From CAZODA01 sp964578485 (GTDB taxonomy: Bacteria > Bacteroidota > Bacteroidia > Bacteroidales > Marinilabiliaceae), in the NCBI GenBank assembly GCA_964578485.1, contig CAZODA010000001.1, forward strand, positions 124,001 through 188,000: a stretch of 64,000 nucleotides of DNA. Direction: 5' to 3'. Below the pieces are notes generated by a model. The model had not been told where the DNA came from, ran no database searches, and worked only from the letters and a program-made list of their open reading frames with translations. Shown here piece after piece: positions 26,554 to 34,718 of the stretch. Made by a program: the position numbers and the translations under genes. Within the stretch, counting starts at the first letter, position 1. Each line of letters starts with the position of its first letter.

Positions 26554-27909
26554 TTAGTATTTTTTTGTTAATTCGGCTCCTACAAAATAATGACTAAGAA
26601 TTTCTTTATAGCTAAAACCCTGAGCACCCATAACCGCTGCACCAATCTGACACAGTCCAACTCCATGCCCCCATCCTGCCCCATGTAAAATAAAGTATTC
26701 AGGAATTTTATTAGTAATTTTTCCTTTTTCCACAATAAAAGCAGAACTATAGAGGTGAGAAGTTGAAAAGGCTTTTCTTATTTCAAGCTCTTTTCCAAGT
26801 ATGAATGATCCCTCAGTCCCATCAATACGAATACGTATAATCCTACCTGAAACACCCCTTTCCAAAGGCACAAGATCTAATATTTCTCCCAATTCAATAT
26901 TTGTCTTTTGTTTTAGCAAAGAGCATAATTTCTTTTGTGGCAACAGCACTTTCCAGCGAAAAAAATCTTTTGTTTCTAAGTCATAGTCGTTAAGTACTTG
27001 CTTTAATATCGATTGGTCACTTGTATTGCAATAGCAAGCCGGTTTTGTCAGCATCCATTTTTTAGCTTCCTCTTCATTTCTCAAATCCACATTTAGTTCA
27101 TCAGTAATTCCGTGAGCATCTATTACTTTAGTAAGATATGGGAAGCTGACCGGCTCCCAAACATTTTCATAATGTTCGGTTTTTCCTCCGCAACATTTTG
27201 AATAACGTGTATCACAAATTATATTTTCATAGGTCAACACTTGCCCCTTTGTTGTTTCCACAGCTTCCTTAACCTTTGGCTTAGTAACTTTAGTGATCCC
27301 TTGGTAACGCTGACAATGATCATCGGCACAAACATCAAAATTATAGTGATCTTCACGATCATACCATCGTATCCTCTCCTTTTCGTTATCAATGAAAAGT
27401 GAATGTTTTATCTTTTCTCTATTAAAACTTTTATTTATCTGAGCAAGTATCCAGCTGCGTGAAATAACAGAATGAGCTTTTAGTAGTTCCAATGAACTAT
27501 TGGCACTCATTTCAGAAGATATAACACTTAAGAGATAGCTTTCAAGTGGCAGAATATTAATTGCAATAAGATGTTTTTCTTCTTTAATAATTTTTAATCT
27601 GCCTTTAAATTTTTGATTTTCTTTTCTTTCCCAATGAAAATTTATACCAATTGTTACATTCAACAATTCAAATGAAGACTCTTCAATATTTAGCGGTTCC
27701 AGCTCAAGAGGCAGCTCACAACTTTGAATAACACCATTTAATAGGAAGACACAGCTTTGGGCTTTTAAGCTGATTCTGCCTTTTCCGGTAATAATGTCTC
27801 CTGAATCCACATTTCTATATTGCCCCTTTAAATTAAATTCTATAAGAGGAGAAAATAAAATTCCTACTTTTATATCAGGTTCTATATTATTCATTGATTT
27901 ACAAGACAT
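26554..27909 (-). CDS. SpoIID/LytB-domain protein, probable peptidoglycan lytic transglycosylase
   Basis: 451 residues. The SpoIID domain begins near residue 120 with LPLESYLLSVISSEMS, where the Glu matches the catalytic Glu of SpoIID, followed by ELLKAHSVISRSW (the LKAQAVAARTY-like motif). Near the C-terminus are FILHGAGWGHGVGLCQIGAAVMG and SYKEILSHYFVGAEL, both family hallmarks. SpoIID cleaves denuded glycan strands. Several Cys (YSKCCGG, CYCN) may bind metal or form disulfides. No clear signal peptide at the chosen start is odd for a wall enzyme. It overlaps the upstream DUF4922 gene by 19 bp. In Bacteroidota this gene type is regularly found beside ampG and namZ homologues. Confidence 0.85.
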   Translation of the reverse strand: MSCKSMNNIEPDIKVGILFSPLIEFNLKGQYRNVDSGDIITGKGRISLKAQSCVFLLNGVIQSCELPLELEPLNIEESSFELLNVTIGINFHWERKENQKFKGRLKIIKEEKHLIAINILPLESYLLSVISSEMSANSSLELLKAHSVISRSWILAQINKSFNREKIKHSLFIDNEKERIRWYDREDHYNFDVCADDHCQRYQGITKVTKPKVKEAVETTKGQVLTYENIICDTRYSKCCGGKTEHYENVWEPVSFPYLTKVIDAHGITDELNVDLRNEEEAKKWMLTKPACYCNTSDQSILKQVLNDYDLETKDFFRWKVLLPQKKLCSLLKQKTNIELGEILDLVPLERGVSGRIIRIRIDGTEGSFILGKELEIRKAFSTSHLYSSAFIVEKGKITNKIPEYFILHGAGWGHGVGLCQIGAAVMGAQGFSYKEILSHYFVGAELTKKY

Positions 27910-28838
27910 AGGATATCATTTTTAATATTTCCCCATAAATCATCATCAATTGTCAGCTGCTCAAAAATATTTCTTAAAACATCCGCATTAATTTTATCAT
28001 AATCTTCTTGGCTCGGGCAAATTATTATCCCGCCAAATTCAGCTGAAGCTGGACTTATTAACAATGCCTCATCACCGGAACGATAATATTGATCAGGTCG
28101 ATGTTTTTTTCTTGGAAACAAAAATACAAGCCAATCGCTTATAAATTTACCAAGCAAAATATTTAACATTGGTTCCGGTTTGTCAGGAATATATTTTCCG
28201 AATATATTGATTATATCATCTATGCATGAAATTAATCTTGCACTCTCACTTCCTTTTATAACGACAGCCTTTCTTGTTCTTTTATCCAAAGAATAAATTT
28301 CACTTCCTTCAATTGTTACCAGATGTTTTTTATCCAAACGGTCAAAATCCCTGATTAAAGGAAAAGAACTTTTGTTTCCTGCCTGGAAATGGAAGTGATC
28401 AGGCGCCGAGGCCCCGCACTTTGGACCATTATAAAAAATTATATGCTCAGGTAATTCATTGGCAAAGCGAAGCATATCGAATATTCTTCCGGAAATCAAC
28501 TGAGGTTTATGTATTTTATCAGCTAAGGTAAAATGTGTTGGAAAAACAGGATAAGGATTAATCAAAAGTTCATAACTATTAAAATAAGACAAGCTTATTT
28601 GTTCTTTTGGTCTATTCTTTTTACACAGAAAACATGGTCTTTGATTTATATGCTTTTGATCGATATTTGCCGATGATGAAATAATCCTATCGGGATTTAA
28701 CTGAATTATAAAACTTTCTTCTTTTGTAATGTTTATGGTTTTAGTGATATTACTTTCAAGCCTACAATAATTATTCTCAAGCAATGGCCACTGTTTGAAC
28801 TGTTCTTTAATGAATTGTGTAAGACTTGTATCAGACAT
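27891..28838 (-). CDS. DUF4922 protein, GalT/HIT-superfamily-like nucleotidyltransferase candidate
   Basis: 315 residues. RPCFLCKKNRP (residues ~80-90) resembles the zinc-binding CxxC of galactose-1-phosphate uridylyltransferases, NPYPVFPTHFTL fits the strand before the active site, and KCGASAPDHFHFQAG carries an HxHxQ-like motif (H-F-H-F-Q) as in GalT, Ap4A phosphorylase and GDP-sugar phosphorylases. I recognise the protein as DUF4922; the enzyme class is my inference. It overlaps the SpoIID-like gene by 19 bp and follows the glycosyltransferase by 33 bp, so it is part of the same operon. A role in making or breaking a nucleotide-sugar would fit its neighbours. No signal peptide is seen. Confidence 0.75.
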   Translation of the reverse strand: MSDTSLTQFIKEQFKQWPLLENNYCRLESNITKTINITKEESFIIQLNPDRIISSSANIDQKHINQRPCFLCKKNRPKEQISLSYFNSYELLINPYPVFPTHFTLADKIHKPQLISGRIFDMLRFANELPEHIIFYNGPKCGASAPDHFHFQAGNKSSFPLIRDFDRLDKKHLVTIEGSEIYSLDKRTRKAVVIKGSESARLISCIDDIINIFGKYIPDKPEPMLNILLGKFISDWLVFLFPRKKHRPDQYYRSGDEALLISPASAEFGGIIICPSQEDYDKINADVLRNIFEQLTIDDDLWGNIKNDILCLVNQ

Positions 28839-28871
28839 ATAATTTTAAAAAGTAAGTGTTAGCATATTTTA

Positions 28872-30338
28872 TCAGCTTTTAATTCTTGCATATAATTCAG
28901 CAGTTCTGATAAAATCCTTATAGCGATTAAATTCATTTAGTTTATCTACTTTAAGATCAGCATCAGTATTTTCTTCCCATCTACGACAAAGATATAGTGG
29001 TTCATAAATTCGTCCGATTTTATATTCGCGGGAAATACGCAAAGCAACTGCATAATCTTCACCATAACTTACATTTGGAAAGGCTATTTCTCTAATCACC
29101 GGAGTATAAAAAGCCCTTGGAGCTCCTAATCCGTTTATACGTAATGCATTATTTGGACCGTTATCATCGGTCCATTCACGATGATCTATCAATCCGGGAG
29201 GAATTGCCCTAAGTTCAAAGTTCACCATTTCATAGCTTCCTATTACCATGGCACATTTTTCCTTATAAAAAGTATCAACAATCCTTTGCAATACAGTATC
29301 ATTAATATACAAATCGTCACTATCAAGCTGTACTGCAAATCTTCCACAATAGGTATTAAATATTGCTTCATTCCAACAACCCCCAATACCCAAATCTTTT
29401 CGCACAGGGATATAATGAATTAAGCTTTCATTTGTTAAGGATAATTTATTGAGTAATTGAGTTGTTCCATCTGTAGAATGATTATCCACAACTATAACAT
29501 TAAATGGGAAAGAAGTTTGTTGATTCAAAGCCGATGAAACAGCATCTTCTATAGTTTTTTGCCTGTTAAATACAGGAATAACAACAGAAGCTTCAAACTT
29601 GAAATCAGCAGATTTTGCATCTATCTCCTTAAAGGGTGGATAAACCAAGGCATTTAATTGTTTCAAATGCTCTGTACAAACCCTTTCCATTTCTATCTGT
29701 CTATTTCTATTTTGCGGATCTACATAAGCAAATTGTTTCTCTCCTGAACGACGTTTATCTGTAAAATATACAGAATATAAAACTTCAGGTATATGTAACA
29801 AGCGAGAGTGTTGTGAAACTTTTAAACGTAAATCATATAAAGCAGCAAAGCAATAATCAGCATGCATATTAAAAACCGCCTTCTTTACTGCTGCAGTTGA
29901 ATAAAGAGTTATGGCACCAAAATCAAAATCATCACGCAAGCTGCCATCCTGATAAGCTATAAGAGGATGCTTTATAAGTTCACCCTCTTCAATTTTGGCA
30001 TAATCAGAATACACCATAGCAGATTCGGTGTCACACAATAAATGCCACATTCTATTTAATGCATCAGGGGTGATCTGTATTGGTTTATGGCTGTTATAAA
30101 TCAGCATCCCGGAGCTTTTACACAAATCTGCCATTTTTATAAGTCCCGAGCTAGTATGCATTTCTGAATCTTTCAACCATATAACATCATTTTCGGGTAG
30201 GCTGAGATCAGAATTGCCAACTACTATGATTTCTTTCACCAAAGGTGCTTGCTTAAAACATTCAATAACCTGCATTAAATTGTTTTGCAGGCCGGCAGCT
30301 AAAAAACAAGTAATCCCCTTTACAAGATTTTTACTCAT
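28872..30338 (-). CDS. Two-module glycosyltransferase, C-terminal GT2 family
   Basis: 488 residues. The C-terminal half (~245-400) is a GT-A/GT2 domain: SVVIPVFNRQKTIEDAVSSAL, VVDNHSTDGTTQLL, and the metal-binding LDSDD (DxD) followed by a conserved ED in SYGEDYAVALR. The N-terminal ~230 residues look like a second, degenerate GT-A fold (LVKGITCFLAAG...IIVVGNSDL, VYSDYAKI) that may bind nucleotide-sugar. It shares one base (TGATG) with the 57-aa membrane protein gene upstream. No membrane segment, so cytoplasmic or peripheral. The acceptor is unknown. Conservation of this gene in muropeptide clusters would suggest a cell-envelope sugar substrate. Confidence 0.8.
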   Translation of the reverse strand: MSKNLVKGITCFLAAGLQNNLMQVIECFKQAPLVKEIIVVGNSDLSLPENDVIWLKDSEMHTSSGLIKMADLCKSSGMLIYNSHKPIQITPDALNRMWHLLCDTESAMVYSDYAKIEEGELIKHPLIAYQDGSLRDDFDFGAITLYSTAAVKKAVFNMHADYCFAALYDLRLKVSQHSRLLHIPEVLYSVYFTDKRRSGEKQFAYVDPQNRNRQIEMERVCTEHLKQLNALVYPPFKEIDAKSADFKFEASVVIPVFNRQKTIEDAVSSALNQQTSFPFNVIVVDNHSTDGTTQLLNKLSLTNESLIHYIPVRKDLGIGGCWNEAIFNTYCGRFAVQLDSDDLYINDTVLQRIVDTFYKEKCAMVIGSYEMVNFELRAIPPGLIDHREWTDDNGPNNALRINGLGAPRAFYTPVIREIAFPNVSYGEDYAVALRISREYKIGRIYEPLYLCRRWEENTDADLKVDKLNEFNRYKDFIRTAELYARIKS

Positions 30339-30511
30339 CAGGCACCTATAAACTTCAAGGCTTCATAAACCAATAAAGCAGGCCAAACCAAAGATTTTAA
30401 AAAGCCTATTACTCCCATCCAAAATGAAACAGCATGGGAGATATAATAAATTACAGCTCCTAAAAAGCCCAAACCATATATAATACCGGTTGCACCTTTA
30501 TTTTTTCTCAT
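30338..30511 (-). CDS. Small conserved membrane protein, 57 aa
   Basis: Translation starts MRKNKGATGIIYGLGFLGAV, continues with YYISHAVSFWMG and ends LLVYEALKFIGA. There are two hydrophobic stretches (about residues 9-24 and 31-50) joined by a polar turn. The stop overlaps the start of the glycosyltransferase gene by one base (TGATG), which indicates translational coupling and supports a real gene. It is the first gene of the six-gene muropeptide operon. I recall similar short proteins in Bacteroidota but know no function. Confidence 0.8.
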   Translation of the reverse strand: MRKNKGATGIIYGLGFLGAVIYYISHAVSFWMGVIGFLKSLVWPALLVYEALKFIGA

Positions 30512-30724
30512 AACTATTAAATTAAAGTGAAAGATAAAAATTAATAAAAAACTTTTAAATCCATAATTAATAAATGATGAAAGGAATAAAACTTTCCTAT
30601 TTCAAATGATATTAATTAAATTCAATTTATTTTTCATAAAGAATAAAAGCAAATTACTTTATTAATTTTCTAATTTGCCATATAAGCAAAAATGCATGAT
30701 TTTTTTTACAAAACATCACAAAAA

Positions 30725-31570
30725 ATGATATTATTGGCAGACAGCGGATCCACCACAACAAAATGGGTGCTTTTTAATCCGGAAAGCGGGAGTAAAGAAT
30801 TTTGTGATACCGGTGGTATCAATCCTTATTTTCAGAGTTCAGAAGAGATATCTCAATTATTGAAAAGCGAATTGAATATTTCATCAAGTTTACTTACTTC
30901 AATTCATTTCTATGGTGCAGGCTGTACGGGCTTAAATGCAAAAACCAAGATACTAAATATTCTATCCGATCATTTTAATTTACTTCCTGCACAAATTTCT
31001 GTAGAAAGTGATTTAATGGCTGCTGTTCACTCCTTATGCGGTAATTCTGAAGGCATATGTGCCATACTTGGTACAGGATCGAACTCTTGCTATTACGATG
31101 GGAAAAATATTATTGCCAATGTGCCTCCTTTAGGTTATATACTTGGAGATGAAGGAAGCGGAGCATATTTGGGTCGGCATTTAATTGCTGATATTTTAAA
31201 AAAGCAATTACCTGACAATATTTGTCGCGCTTTTTTTGAAACATCAGGTTTAAATCAGGATGAAATTCTGACAAAGGTTTACCGACATGCTTTCCCTAAT
31301 CGTTTTCTCGCAAGTTTTACCGGATTTCTTTACGACAATCAAAAAAACAAAGCTGTATATAATTTAATTTTTAATGCTTTTGTTTCATTTTTTCATCGCA
31401 ATATTTGTCAATATCCTCAACATACAAAAATGCCTGTTCATTTTACCGGCAGTGTAGCTTGGTATTTTTCCGATATTTTAAAAGATGCCGCTAAGTCGAA
31501 AGCTTGCACAATAGGAAAAATAGAAAAAGAACCTATGGAAGGATTAATCTCATATTATATGAGAGTTTAG
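30725..31570 (+). CDS. BadF/BadG-type ATPase, probable N-acetylglucosamine/MurNAc kinase
   Basis: 281 residues from the Met of MILLADSGST; an in-frame ATG 33 bp upstream is possible. ASKHA-fold nucleotide motifs: phosphate-1 LADSGSTTTKW, FYGAGCTGL, the phosphate-2 loop CAILGTGSNSC, and LGDEGSGAYLGR, the sugar-kinase signature of eukaryotic GlcNAc kinase and bacterial MurK-like proteins. It is divergently transcribed from the muropeptide operon with a ~215-bp intergenic region. Phosphorylation of amino sugars released by the NamZ-like and SpoIID-like enzymes and imported by AmpG is the most natural role, but no MurQ-type etherase is in the window. Confidence 0.85.
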   Translation: MILLADSGSTTTKWVLFNPESGSKEFCDTGGINPYFQSSEEISQLLKSELNISSSLLTSIHFYGAGCTGLNAKTKILNILSDHFNLLPAQISVESDLMAAVHSLCGNSEGICAILGTGSNSCYYDGKNIIANVPPLGYILGDEGSGAYLGRHLIADILKKQLPDNICRAFFETSGLNQDEILTKVYRHAFPNRFLASFTGFLYDNQKNKAVYNLIFNAFVSFFHRNICQYPQHTKMPVHFTGSVAWYFSDILKDAAKSKACTIGKIEKEPMEGLISYYMRV

Positions 31571-31816
31571 AGTTTAGAGTTTTGAGTTTAGAGTTTTTGA
31601 GCGAAGCGAAATCCCGTGACCGCGTGAGCGGGAAACGGGAAGGGTTTCGGGTTCAAATACAATGAACAATGAACAATGAACAATGAAAAGTAAACAGCTA
31701 TCAGTAAACAGTAATTTAGTAGATATGATGATTAGTTAATTAGCAAATTAGTTAATTAGTGAATGAAGAAATTGAAAATGTTGAGGACTACGTCATTTAA
31801 AATAGTTTCGAGTTTA

Positions 31817-31905
31817 GAGTTTAGAGTTTTCGGGTTATCAGTGAGGAGTAATTAGTTTTTAATGTACTCAAAGCATCTTGCTTTGAGAAAAAGCAGGGAG
31901 TATCC
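31817..31905 (+). repeat. 89-bp interspersed repeat, forward copy
   Basis: This copy matches the reverse complement of 34719-34807 at 86 of 89 positions by eye. The two copies face each other around trxB and the DUF4249 gene. Confidence 0.85.
31867..31887 (+). repeat. REP-like palindrome, copy 2
   Basis: CTCAAAGCA-TCT-TGCTTTGAG is a perfect 9-bp stem, identical to copy 1 except in the loop. Confidence 0.8.
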
Positions 31906-31954
31906 AAATTAATACTTACACAGTTTATGGGATACTCCCCCGGCTATCTTGGGC

Positions 31955-32016
31955 GTTTCGACTCCGCTCAACGACCAGTTTCGACTCCGCTCAACGACCA
32001 GTTTCGACTCCGCTCT
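31955..32016. repeat. 23-bp tandem repeat, 2.7 copies
   Basis: The unit GTTTCGACTCCGCTCAACGA plus CCA occurs at 31955-31977 and 31978-32000, and partially from 32001. Its reverse complement with one change occurs singly at 1127-1148. Confidence 0.85.
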
Positions 32017-32156
32017 CCCGCATGTTTTCGTTCTTCGTTTACCTATTTCGTAATTCGTAATTTTTAATTCGTAATTGATTATCTAATCTACTAATTATCA
32101 CATTATCTAATCTGCTAATTAACCAATCCACTGTTGACTGATCATTGTTGACTGAT

Positions 32157-33158
32157 CTAATGATTTTCTGCTAACCAGCGTTCAGCATCAATTGCAGCAA
32201 TGCATCCCGAGCCTGCGGCTGTAACTGCCTGTCTGTATTTATTATCCTGCACATCACCACAGGCAAACACACCGGGAACATTAGTCTTGGAAGTACCTGC
32301 TAATGTTTTGATATAACCGATATCATCAGTTTCAAGATAATCTTTAAAAATATCAGAATTAGGAGTATGGCCAATAGCCAAGAAAAAGCCATCAATTTTA
32401 ATTTTAACTTCTTCTTCCTCTTTAGTACCTAAGTTTTTAACTAATACAGCACCTTCAACCACTCCATCTCCAAAAAGGCCTTTAACCTGGTGCTTCCACA
32501 ATATTTTTATATTTTTAGTATTGAATACACGATCTTGCATAACTTTTGATGCTCTAAGCTCATCTCTTCTAACTATCATATAAACCTGATTACAAAGAGC
32601 TGAAAGATATAATGCTTCTTCAGCAGCTGTATCGCCTCCACCAACCACCGCTACATCTCTACCTTTATAAAAGAACCCGTCGCAAGTAGCACAAGCCGAT
32701 ACTCCACCACCTGCATATTTTTTTTCATCTTCCAGACCTAGATATTTAGCAGTTGCGCCTGTGGCAATAATCAACGAGTCGGCCTCAATGATTTTTTTAT
32801 CATCTATAGTAACCTTATATGGTCGTTTTGAAAGATCGGCTTTAGTAGCCATGCCAAATCGAACTGAAGTCCCAAACCTTTCGGCTTGCTTTTTAAAATC
32901 TTCCATCATTTCCGGTCCTGTTATTCCCTCGGGATAGCCGGGATAATTTTCAACTTCAGTTGTTGTGGTCAATTGCCCACCCGGTTGCATTCCTTCGTAT
33001 AAAACGGGTGACAAATTGGCACGTGCTGCATAAATGGCGGCAGTATATCCAGCAGGGCCGGAGCCAACAACCAAGACTTTAACTTTCTCAACATCAGTAA
33101 TTTTGTTATCTTTCACAGGTTCGGAACCGAGATTATCAACTTTTCCAAATAATGCCAT
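32157..33158 (-). CDS. trxB: Thioredoxin-disulfide reductase
   Basis: 333 residues. A non-conserved ~25-residue N-terminal extension precedes the FAD-binding VLVVGSGPAGYTAAIYAARA. Then come GMQPGGQL, ENYPGYPEGI, the redox-active ACATCDGFF (CxxC), the NADPH-binding VVGGGDTAAEEAL, and the C-terminal FAD motif GVFACGDVQDNKYRQAVTAAGSG. It reduces thioredoxin with NADPH. The stop codon is at the very edge of the repeat spacer. It is not in an operon with trxA here. Confidence 0.95.
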   Translation of the reverse strand: MALFGKVDNLGSEPVKDNKITDVEKVKVLVVGSGPAGYTAAIYAARANLSPVLYEGMQPGGQLTTTTEVENYPGYPEGITGPEMMEDFKKQAERFGTSVRFGMATKADLSKRPYKVTIDDKKIIEADSLIIATGATAKYLGLEDEKKYAGGGVSACATCDGFFYKGRDVAVVGGGDTAAEEALYLSALCNQVYMIVRRDELRASKVMQDRVFNTKNIKILWKHQVKGLFGDGVVEGAVLVKNLGTKEEEEVKIKIDGFFLAIGHTPNSDIFKDYLETDDIGYIKTLAGTSKTNVPGVFACGDVQDNKYRQAVTAAGSGCIAAIDAERWLAENH

Positions 33159-33213
33159 AATATTTAATTATTTATATATTTATATCTATTAATTATACTA
33201 ACAATTATTATTC

Positions 33214-33236
33214 CAATCTTTCACACTGAAAGATTG
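33214..33236. terminator. Perfect hairpin between DUF4249 gene and trxB
   Basis: CAATCTTTCA-CAC-TGAAAGATTG is a 10-bp perfect stem with a 3-nt loop, 52 bp downstream of the DUF4249 stop (minus strand). It lacks a clean T-run, so it may be a weak terminator or an mRNA-stabilising hairpin. Confidence 0.4.
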
Positions 33237-33287
33237 TCGCAGTCTTTCAATGCATTTTTTATATTGCTTTATATTTTCCGGCTATTA

Positions 33288-34223
33288 TTAATCAAGATTG
33301 CTCTTATCAAATATCAAGGAATCCTTGGCAATTGAAATACCACCAATAAGTCCTCGTCCTTCACTTATATTTGAATGAATTTTAATAGGGTCCACAATTG
33401 GCAAGTCATAATTATATTCTGCCACCACTCTACTTCTGATATAATCAAAATAATCTTTGGTTAAATTCAACAAATAAAAATAAAGTATTCTATGTTGCCC
33501 AGGATCTGTTTGGAGTATATAGTATTCAGGGATTCTAATTTTTAATTGATAACTCTCATCCTTATTTATAAGATAATCAGAAAATGTTCCTAAAAAATCA
33601 ATCCCTCCCAACAAACTACCTTCCTGATCTCTAATATAAAACAAAGGATCATCCTTAATGAAATTAACAAACTGTTGCATTAATATGTTTCCATCATTAT
33701 CGTAATTAAGTTCTTCCACTACAAGTTGATAATAATTATCCTCATCGGGGGGATCAAGAAAAACGACTTTACACTCTAATGATCTTTGAACTATACCTTC
33801 ATTATTTACAGCAGTAACAAGCATAGTATCAAGGCGGATAATAGGAACAATTTCGGGAATAAGAGTTTCGCCATATATCATATTATCTCGTTCATCATAA
33901 GCTTTAATCATAAATTTATCATGAGTGTTAATCTTAATTTGCGGTCGTTGCTGCCACAAGTCGCGGTATGAATAATGAAAAGTGTCTATACGGGCATCAT
34001 TTTTATATACTGCAATAAAACCATCATAAATTCTTTCAAAGTCGTCAACAGAACTATGGCCTACACTCCTGCTCAAATGCACAGAAAAAACAGAATCAGC
34101 TGTAAGAAAAGAAAACATTACAAGATGTCCTCCATCATCCCTAATAACAAAATTTGGCTCACTTTCGCAGGATGAATTTAAAATCAGAAAGATTAATGAT
34201 AAATATAATATACAATTGCGCAT
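33288..34223 (-). CDS. DUF4249 lipoprotein
   Basis: 311 residues. A lipoprotein signal peptide has the lipobox ILNSSC (Cys 19). The mature part is beta-rich and contains the DUF4249 pattern (VMFSFLTADSVFSVHLSRS, YDGFIAVYKND, YGETLIPEIVPIIRLDT). DUF4249 proteins are outer-membrane-associated in Bacteroidota and are usually encoded next to a TonB-dependent receptor with a carboxypeptidase-regulatory domain. No such receptor is adjacent here. A TAAATTTG on the minus strand (34254-34261) could be its -7 box. Confidence 0.8.
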   Translation of the reverse strand: MRNCILYLSLIFLILNSSCESEPNFVIRDDGGHLVMFSFLTADSVFSVHLSRSVGHSSVDDFERIYDGFIAVYKNDARIDTFHYSYRDLWQQRPQIKINTHDKFMIKAYDERDNMIYGETLIPEIVPIIRLDTMLVTAVNNEGIVQRSLECKVVFLDPPDEDNYYQLVVEELNYDNDGNILMQQFVNFIKDDPLFYIRDQEGSLLGGIDFLGTFSDYLINKDESYQLKIRIPEYYILQTDPGQHRILYFYLLNLTKDYFDYIRSRVVAEYNYDLPIVDPIKIHSNISEGRGLIGGISIAKDSLIFDKSNLD

Positions 34224-34253
34224 ACTTAGATTAGAAAATTTTTAAAGGACAGC

Positions 34254-34261
34254 CAAATTTA
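34254..34261 (-). promoter_or_regulatory. Candidate -7 box upstream of the DUF4249 gene
   Basis: On the minus strand the bases read TAAATTTG (TAnnTTTG), 30 bp before the start codon. No good -33 element is seen. Confidence 0.35.
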
Positions 34262-34422
34262 TTAATAATTTGCAAGAGACCGATAAAATAGTATTAAGAA
34301 GTTATAATTATCATTTATGAAAGATATGTTTAAAAATCTATTTTTGTGAATGTTGCCGATATGATATCCGGTTAAAATGTTTAAATTAAAGGTATTCCAA
34401 CTGACTTAAAAAGAAAGATTTT

Positions 34423-34452
34423 ATGTTGCCTCTTCAAGGCGCCGGGGGTGGA
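34423..34452. repeat. GGCGCC-centred interspersed segment, copy 2
   Basis: ATGTTGCCTCTTCAAGGCGC and the following CGGGGGTGGAG match the reverse complement of 1236-1266 at most positions (differences such as T/C and G/A, by eye). Confidence 0.6.
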
Positions 34453-34689
34453 GATAATTAGATACTACGCACATGCAGGGCTAAGAGAGATGGGATATGC
34501 TTACATAGGGCTACGCTTCGCTTCACCCTAACCTGTCCCGCCGAGGTTTGCCGAATGCGGGATGCTAATGTCTTACGCCCTTCCAGGGCTTATTTGCGTT
34601 ATTGTCTTATACCATAAGGCGTTGCCGTACCTGTTCCGCCGAGGCTTGTCGAAGGCAGAAGGAGTTATTTACATGATTTAAGTCTTCTC

Positions 34690-34708
34690 CCAAAGCAAGA
34701 TGCTTCGG
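34690..34708 (-). repeat. REP-like palindrome, divergent copy
   Basis: On the minus strand: CCGAAGCA-TCT-TGCTTTGG. Relative to the main copies, one stem pair has changed on both sides (T-A to C-G), and another has become a G-T wobble, so the stem is kept. Confidence 0.65.
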
Positions 34709-34718
34709 ATACATTATT

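Larger units (their letters stand above)
31571..32156. repeat. Repeat-rich spacer C with composite non-coding element
   Basis: No credible gene. In order: GAGTTTA/GAGTTTT heptamers (about 31562-31598), a GAGCGAAGCGAAATCCCG segment, AACAATG heptamers (31658-31692), AAACAGTAAT, octamer words GATTAGTTAATTAGCAAATT (31721-31764), ATTGAAAATGTTGAGGACTA (31770 onward), the 89-bp repeat with the REP-like hairpin, GGGAGTATCC paired with GGATACTCCC (31895-31940), a 23-bp tandem repeat, GTAATTCGTAATT words, and reverse-complement octamers (TCTAATCTACTAATTATC, 32079-32131). The order of octamers, ATTGAAAATGTT, hairpin and inverted octamers equals that in 5988-6376. Confidence 0.75.

Noticed and set aside
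31955..32016. Possible CRISPR fragment (23-bp direct repeats).
   Set aside because: The repeats are contiguous, too few, and lack spacers and cas genes.
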